From Klebsiella africana (GTDB lineage: Bacteria > Pseudomonadota > Gammaproteobacteria > Enterobacterales > Enterobacteriaceae): a stretch of 64,000 bases of DNA. The stretch lies in the NCBI RefSeq assembly GCF_020526085.1, contig NZ_CP084874.1:4898001-4962000 (forward strand). Reading direction: 5' to 3'. A model generated the notes under the pieces. It was given only the letters and a program-made list of their open reading frames with translations, searched no databases and was not told the DNA's origin. A program made the translations under genes and the position numbers. Below, piece after piece: positions 60,727-64,000 of the stretch (position 1 is the stretch's first letter; each line of letters opens with the position of its first letter).

Positions 60727-60727
60727 C

Positions 60728-61498
60728 ATGTTACGTATTGCAGACAAAACGTTTGAATCCCATCTTTTTACCGGTACCGGCAAATTCGCCGCCCCGGAGG
60801 TGATGGTCGAGGCGATTCGCGCCTCTGGCAGCCAGCTGGTCACCCTGGCAATGAAGCGCGTCGATTTACGTCAGCACAATGACGCGATTCTCGCCCCGCT
60901 GCTGGCGGCGGGGGTTAACCTGCTGCCGAATACCTCAGGCGCCAAGACGGCGGAAGAGGCGGTGTTTGCCGCCCGCCTGGCGCGGGAAGCTTTGGGTACC
61001 CACTGGCTGAAGCTGGAGATCCACCCGGACGCCCGCTGGCTGCTGCCCGACCCGATTGAAACCCTGAAAGCGGCGGAGCTACTGGTCCGCGAAGGGTTCA
61101 TCGTCCTGCCCTACTGCGGCGCCGATCCGGTGCTGTGTAAACGGCTGGAAGAGGTGGGTTGTGCGGCGGTGATGCCGCTGGGCGCGCCGATCGGCTCCAA
61201 TCAGGGACTGGAAACTAAAGCCATGCTGGAGATTATTATCGAACAGGCGACGGTCCCGGTGGTGGTCGACGCCGGGATCGGCGTGCCGAGCCATGCAGCG
61301 CAAGCACTGGAGATGGGCGCGGATGCGGTGCTGGTCAATACCGCCATTGCCGTCGCCGACGACCCCGTGGCTATGGCCCGCGCCTTTCGTATGGCAGTCG
61401 ATGCCGGTTTACTGGCACGTCAGGCCGGACCGGGGACACGCAGTACGCAGGCGCAGGCCACCAGCCCGCTGACCGGATTCCTGGAGGCGCTGGCATGA
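60728..61498 (+). CDS. thiG: Thiazole synthase ThiG
   Basis: Builds thiazole phosphate from deoxyxylulose phosphate, ThiS-thiocarboxylate and dehydroglycine. 256 residues from ATG 60728, one base after the thiS stop. Schiff-base Lys in WLKLEIHPD (~95); [14 protein letters not shown] and [19 protein letters not shown] blocks. Overlaps thiH by 4 bases (ATGA). Confidence 0.97.
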   Translation: MLRIADKTFESHLFTGTGKFAAPEVMVEAIRASGSQLVTLAMKRVDLRQHNDAILAPLLAAGVNLLPNTSGAKTAEEAVFAARLAREALGTHWLKLEIHPDARWLLPDPIETLKAAELLVREGFIVLPYCGADPVLCKRLEEVGCAAVMPLGAPIGSNQGLETKAMLEIIIEQATVPVVVDAGIGVPSHAAQALEMGADAVLVNTAIAVADDPVAMARAFRMAVDAGLLARQAGPGTRSTQAQATSPLTGFLEALA

Positions 61499-62628
61499 AA
61501 ACCTTCAGCGATCGCTGGCGGCAGCTGGAGTGGGACGACATCCGCCTGCGCATCAACAGCAAAACTGCCGCCGATGTCGAACGGGCGCTGGCGGCCAAAC
61601 AGCTCACCCGCGACGACATGATGGCCCTGCTTTCGCCGGCGGCGGCCGATTATCTTGAACCGCTGGCCCAGCGCGCGCAGCGCCTCACCCGCCAGCGCTT
61701 CGGCAATACCGTCAGCTTCTACGTGCCGCTGTATCTCTCCAACCTGTGTGCCAATGATTGCACCTACTGCGGCTTCTCGATGAGCAACCGCATCAAGCGC
61801 AAGACGCTGGATGCCGCCGAGATTGCCCGCGAGTGCGCCGCGATCCGCAGCCTGGGCTTTGAGCATCTGCTACTGGTCACCGGCGAGCATCAGGGCAAGG
61901 TAGGAATGGATTATTTCCGCCAGCATCTGCCAGCTATCCGTAGCCAGTTTGCCTCGCTGCATATGGAGGTACAGCCGCTGGCGACCGAAGAGTATGCGGA
62001 GCTGAAAACCCTGGGGCTCGACGGGGTGATGGTCTATCAGGAGACCTATCATGAAAGTATGTACGCCCAGCACCATCTGAAAGGGAAAAAGCAGGATTTC
62101 TTCTGGCGGCTGGATACGCCGGATCGCTTAGGCGCGGCGGGGATCGATAAGATCGGTCTTGGCGCGCTCATCGGCCTTTCCGACAGCTGGCGGGTGGACT
62201 GCTTTATGGTCGCTGAGCACCTGCTGTGGCTGCAGCAGCGCTACTGGCGTAGCCGCTATTCGGTCTCCTTCCCGCGCCTGCGTCCCTGCGCTGGCGGCAT
62301 TGAACCGGCCTCGCTAATGGATGAGCGCCAGCTGGTGCAGACCATCTGCGCCTTCCGCCTGCTGGCGCCGGAGGTTGAGCTGTCGTTATCGACCCGCGAA
62401 TCACCCTGGTTCCGCGACCGGGTGATCCCGCTGGCGATCAATAACGTCAGCGCCTTCTCTAAAACCCAGCCCGGCGGCTACGCCGACGATCATCCGGAGC
62501 TCGAGCAATTTGCCCCGCACGACGATCGCCGCCCTGAAGAGGTCGCCAGCGCGCTGGCCGCTCGCGGCCTGCAGCCGGTATGGAAAGATTGGGATAGCTG
62601 GCTGGGACGCGCTTCGCAAACCTCATGA
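61495..62628 (+). CDS. thiH: Tyrosine lyase ThiH
   Basis: Radical SAM enzyme that makes dehydroglycine from tyrosine for thiazole synthesis. 377 residues. Cluster motif CANDCTYC (~85-92), LVTGEHQGK, and VSFPRLRPC near residue 255. Last gene of the thi operon. Confidence 0.97.
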   Translation: MKTFSDRWRQLEWDDIRLRINSKTAADVERALAAKQLTRDDMMALLSPAAADYLEPLAQRAQRLTRQRFGNTVSFYVPLYLSNLCANDCTYCGFSMSNRIKRKTLDAAEIARECAAIRSLGFEHLLLVTGEHQGKVGMDYFRQHLPAIRSQFASLHMEVQPLATEEYAELKTLGLDGVMVYQETYHESMYAQHHLKGKKQDFFWRLDTPDRLGAAGIDKIGLGALIGLSDSWRVDCFMVAEHLLWLQQRYWRSRYSVSFPRLRPCAGGIEPASLMDERQLVQTICAFRLLAPEVELSLSTRESPWFRDRVIPLAINNVSAFSKTQPGGYADDHPELEQFAPHDDRRPEEVASALAARGLQPVWKDWDSWLGRASQTS

Positions 62629-62674
62629 TGCACAGTGTAAGCGCCTGATAATTTTGCGTGCCTGCACGAGAGAT

Positions 62675-62710
62675 GAAAAACGGAGGCTCGCCGAACTGCC
62701 GCCGTTTTTC
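62675..62710 (+). terminator. Terminator of the thi operon
   Basis: GAAAAACGG / CCGTTTTTC inverted repeat with an 18-base, GC-rich internal loop, 46 bases past the thiH stop. The rest of the 315-base gap to the next gene (62711-62943) is AT-rich towards its end and shows no gene. Confidence 0.75.
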
Positions 62711-62943
62711 TATTCTGCCCGGGTCAGCAGCGGACGCTGACCAGGGCGAACCTTTTCTTCCTCATTTTCGCCCTGCCTCTCCGCGCTGCACGAGCTCAAT
62801 TCATCATCCACAAATATAAATCACGATAGATGAAAGTCTCAGAGTTATAATTAAGCGATAGTTAACTGATTCGATCGGCAGGCGTCGTAGACGCAATCTG
62901 CGTTCGGACCCTTGGTTTATACATCCGGGACGATTAACGATTC

Positions 62944-64000
62944 ATGGCGCTACACAACAGAAAGCTCTCTTTTACGACACCGATCGTCGTAGGGTTTGCC
63001 GGAATTTTACTCAGTTTTATGCTGATTGCTATTTTTGTCACCCTGGCGCAGCAAAAAGATTTTCTCGAAGATTATCACGATATTAACCGCAACTTTACCC
63101 ATAACCTGGCGATCAACTATACGGAAACCCTGCTGCGGGAAAACGATTTTATTCTCGGGCGCGCAGCCATCTTCTTTGCCCGTAATGACGAACTGAATCG
63201 CGCGGTAAATGTAGAGCCGGAGAAAGGGTTAACCACCCTGATGCAGTTACAGAACATGATGCCAAGCGTCTCTTCCATTTCGCTGGCAGATACCGAGGGC
63301 CACTATCTGCGCGCCCCGGAGGTGCTGGAAAATGAAGATAGCCGGGCTTTCGATCCTAAAACACGTCCCTGGTTTATCAAACAGGCGGAAGCTAGCACCT
63401 TTAGCCATTACACCAGCCCATATATGGACTATTTCACCCACCATCCGACAATTACCATTTTCAAACCTGTCATCACCCCGGAGGGGAAACTCAAGGGCAG
63501 TCTGGCGTTTCATCTCGATCTCACCTCCATGGGGTTCGCGCTCCGGCAGATGGTGGCGCCCGTGCAGGGGGAATTCTTTGTGGTGCAGCGGGATGGCAAA
63601 GTGGTCCTGCACTCCGACCCGGGCGCGTTGTTTAAACCCTTCGTCAGCGACGAGCTGATGGATAAAATGACCAGCGGCGAGGGGCAGCTTTATGATCCCA
63701 GGAGCGACACCTGGTATTATTACTACTCCTTTACCAATCCCGACTGGTTCGTGATTTTCCGTGTCGATAACGCCACCCTGGTCAATCTGACGCGCCATGA
63801 AACCAATTTAGTGATTGGCGGTTTCACCCTCGCAGCGATCATCATCATCCTGTTCGGTCTTTATCTGCGTCATGCCTCCCGTACTGTACTAATAAATATC
63901 ATCAATGCGATTAAAACCGGTGACGTCAAACGCGCCCCGCGCCTTGAGGCAATGCTGAGTAAAGCGATTGAAACCAATAAACAGCGCGAACTGACCTACG
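62944..64000 (+). CDS. Membrane sensor with dCache-like domain, probable diguanylate cyclase (3' truncated by window)
   Basis: Open frame from ATG 62944 (MALHNRKLSFTTPIVVGF) to the window edge, 352 codons. An in-frame TAA (62935-62937) sits three codons upstream, fixing the start. Membrane helix ~14-36, periplasmic domain with the Cache motif FDPKTRPWFIKQ (136-147) and YTSPYMDY, second helix ~290-309, then a cytoplasmic linker (INAIKTGDVKRAPRLEAMLSKAIETNKQRE). The output domain is outside the window; proteins of this architecture usually end in GGDEF (diguanylate cyclase), sometimes EAL. Ribosome site is weak. Confidence 0.75.
   Translation, partial: MALHNRKLSFTTPIVVGFAGILLSFMLIAIFVTLAQQKDFLEDYHDINRNFTHNLAINYTETLLRENDFILGRAAIFFARNDELNRAVNVEPEKGLTTLMQLQNMMPSVSSISLADTEGHYLRAPEVLENEDSRAFDPKTRPWFIKQAEASTFSHYTSPYMDYFTHHPTITIFKPVITPEGKLKGSLAFHLDLTSMGFALRQMVAPVQGEFFVVQRDGKVVLHSDPGALFKPFVSDELMDKMTSGEGQLYDPRSDTWYYYYSFTNPDWFVIFRVDNATLVNLTRHETNLVIGGFTLAAIIIILFGLYLRHASRTVLINIINAIKTGDVKRAPRLEAMLSKAIETNKQRELTY

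Overview
The window is enterobacterial chromosome and looks like the Klebsiella pneumoniae complex or a close relative. Most proteins are near-identical to Escherichia coli K-12 counterparts, and they follow the E. coli 90-91 minute gene order (plsB-ubiA-ubiC, mal cluster, psiE, pgi, lysC, yjbD-rluF, yjbB, metH, iclR, aceKAB, metA, yjaB, rrn, purHD, zraRS/zraP, yjaH-hupA-yjaG-nfi-hemE-nudC-rsd, thiCEFSGH). The species-level clue is a complete L-sorbose (sor) operon of the kind described in K. pneumoniae. It lies between rluF and yjbB, where E. coli has pepE. No prophage, insertion sequence, integron or CRISPR array was seen.

Layout. 1-3.3 kb: end of plsB, then ubiA/ubiC for ubiquinone. 3.4-11.1 kb: maltose/maltodextrin regulon, with malK-lamB-malM leftward and malE-malF-malG rightward from a shared control region. 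11.3-14.5 kb: psiE, two acetyl/acyltransferases and pgi. 14.5-17.7 kb: lysine riboswitch, lysC and a PanS-type transporter. 17.8-18.5 kb: a toxin-antitoxin-like pair. 18.7-19.8 kb: yjbD and rluF. 20.1-26.7 kb: sor operon (regulator SorC, sorbitol-6-P dehydrogenase SorD, mannose-type PTS SorF/B/A/M, sorbose-1-P reductase SorE) ending in a shikimate-dehydrogenase-like gene. 26.8-38.1 kb: yjbB, metH, iclR and the glyoxylate operon aceBAK. 38.4-39.9 kb: metA and yjaB. 40.1-45.1 kb: a complete leftward rRNA operon (16S, tRNA-Glu, 23S, 5S). 45.7-48.6 kb: purH-purD. 48.6-52.0 kb: ZraSR two-component system and ZraP. 52.0-57.0 kb: yjaH, hupA, yjaG, nfi, hemE, nudC and rsd. 57.0-62.6 kb: TPP riboswitch and thiCEFSGH. 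62.9 kb to the end: the start of a membrane sensor with a Cache-type periplasmic domain, cut by the window edge.

Control signals visible in the DNA include MalT and CRP boxes between malK and malE, the lysine and TPP riboswitches, candidate SorC operators, IclR operators at aceB and iclR, tandem Met boxes at metA, rrn P1/P2/boxA, a PurR box, and back-to-back sigma-54 promoters between zraS and zraP.

The window is mostly well-known core genome. The least explained parts are: the shikimate-dehydrogenase-like gene closing the sor operon, which lacks the two shikimate-binding serines; the Gp49/HTH_37-type toxin-antitoxin pair with a palindromic promoter; a perfect 17-bp hairpin in the purH leader; a REP element captured as the 3' end of aceK; an orphan terminator-like hairpin between pgi and lysC; and a species-specific extra hairpin in the lysC riboswitch. 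I see no clear candidate for an entirely new multi-gene system.
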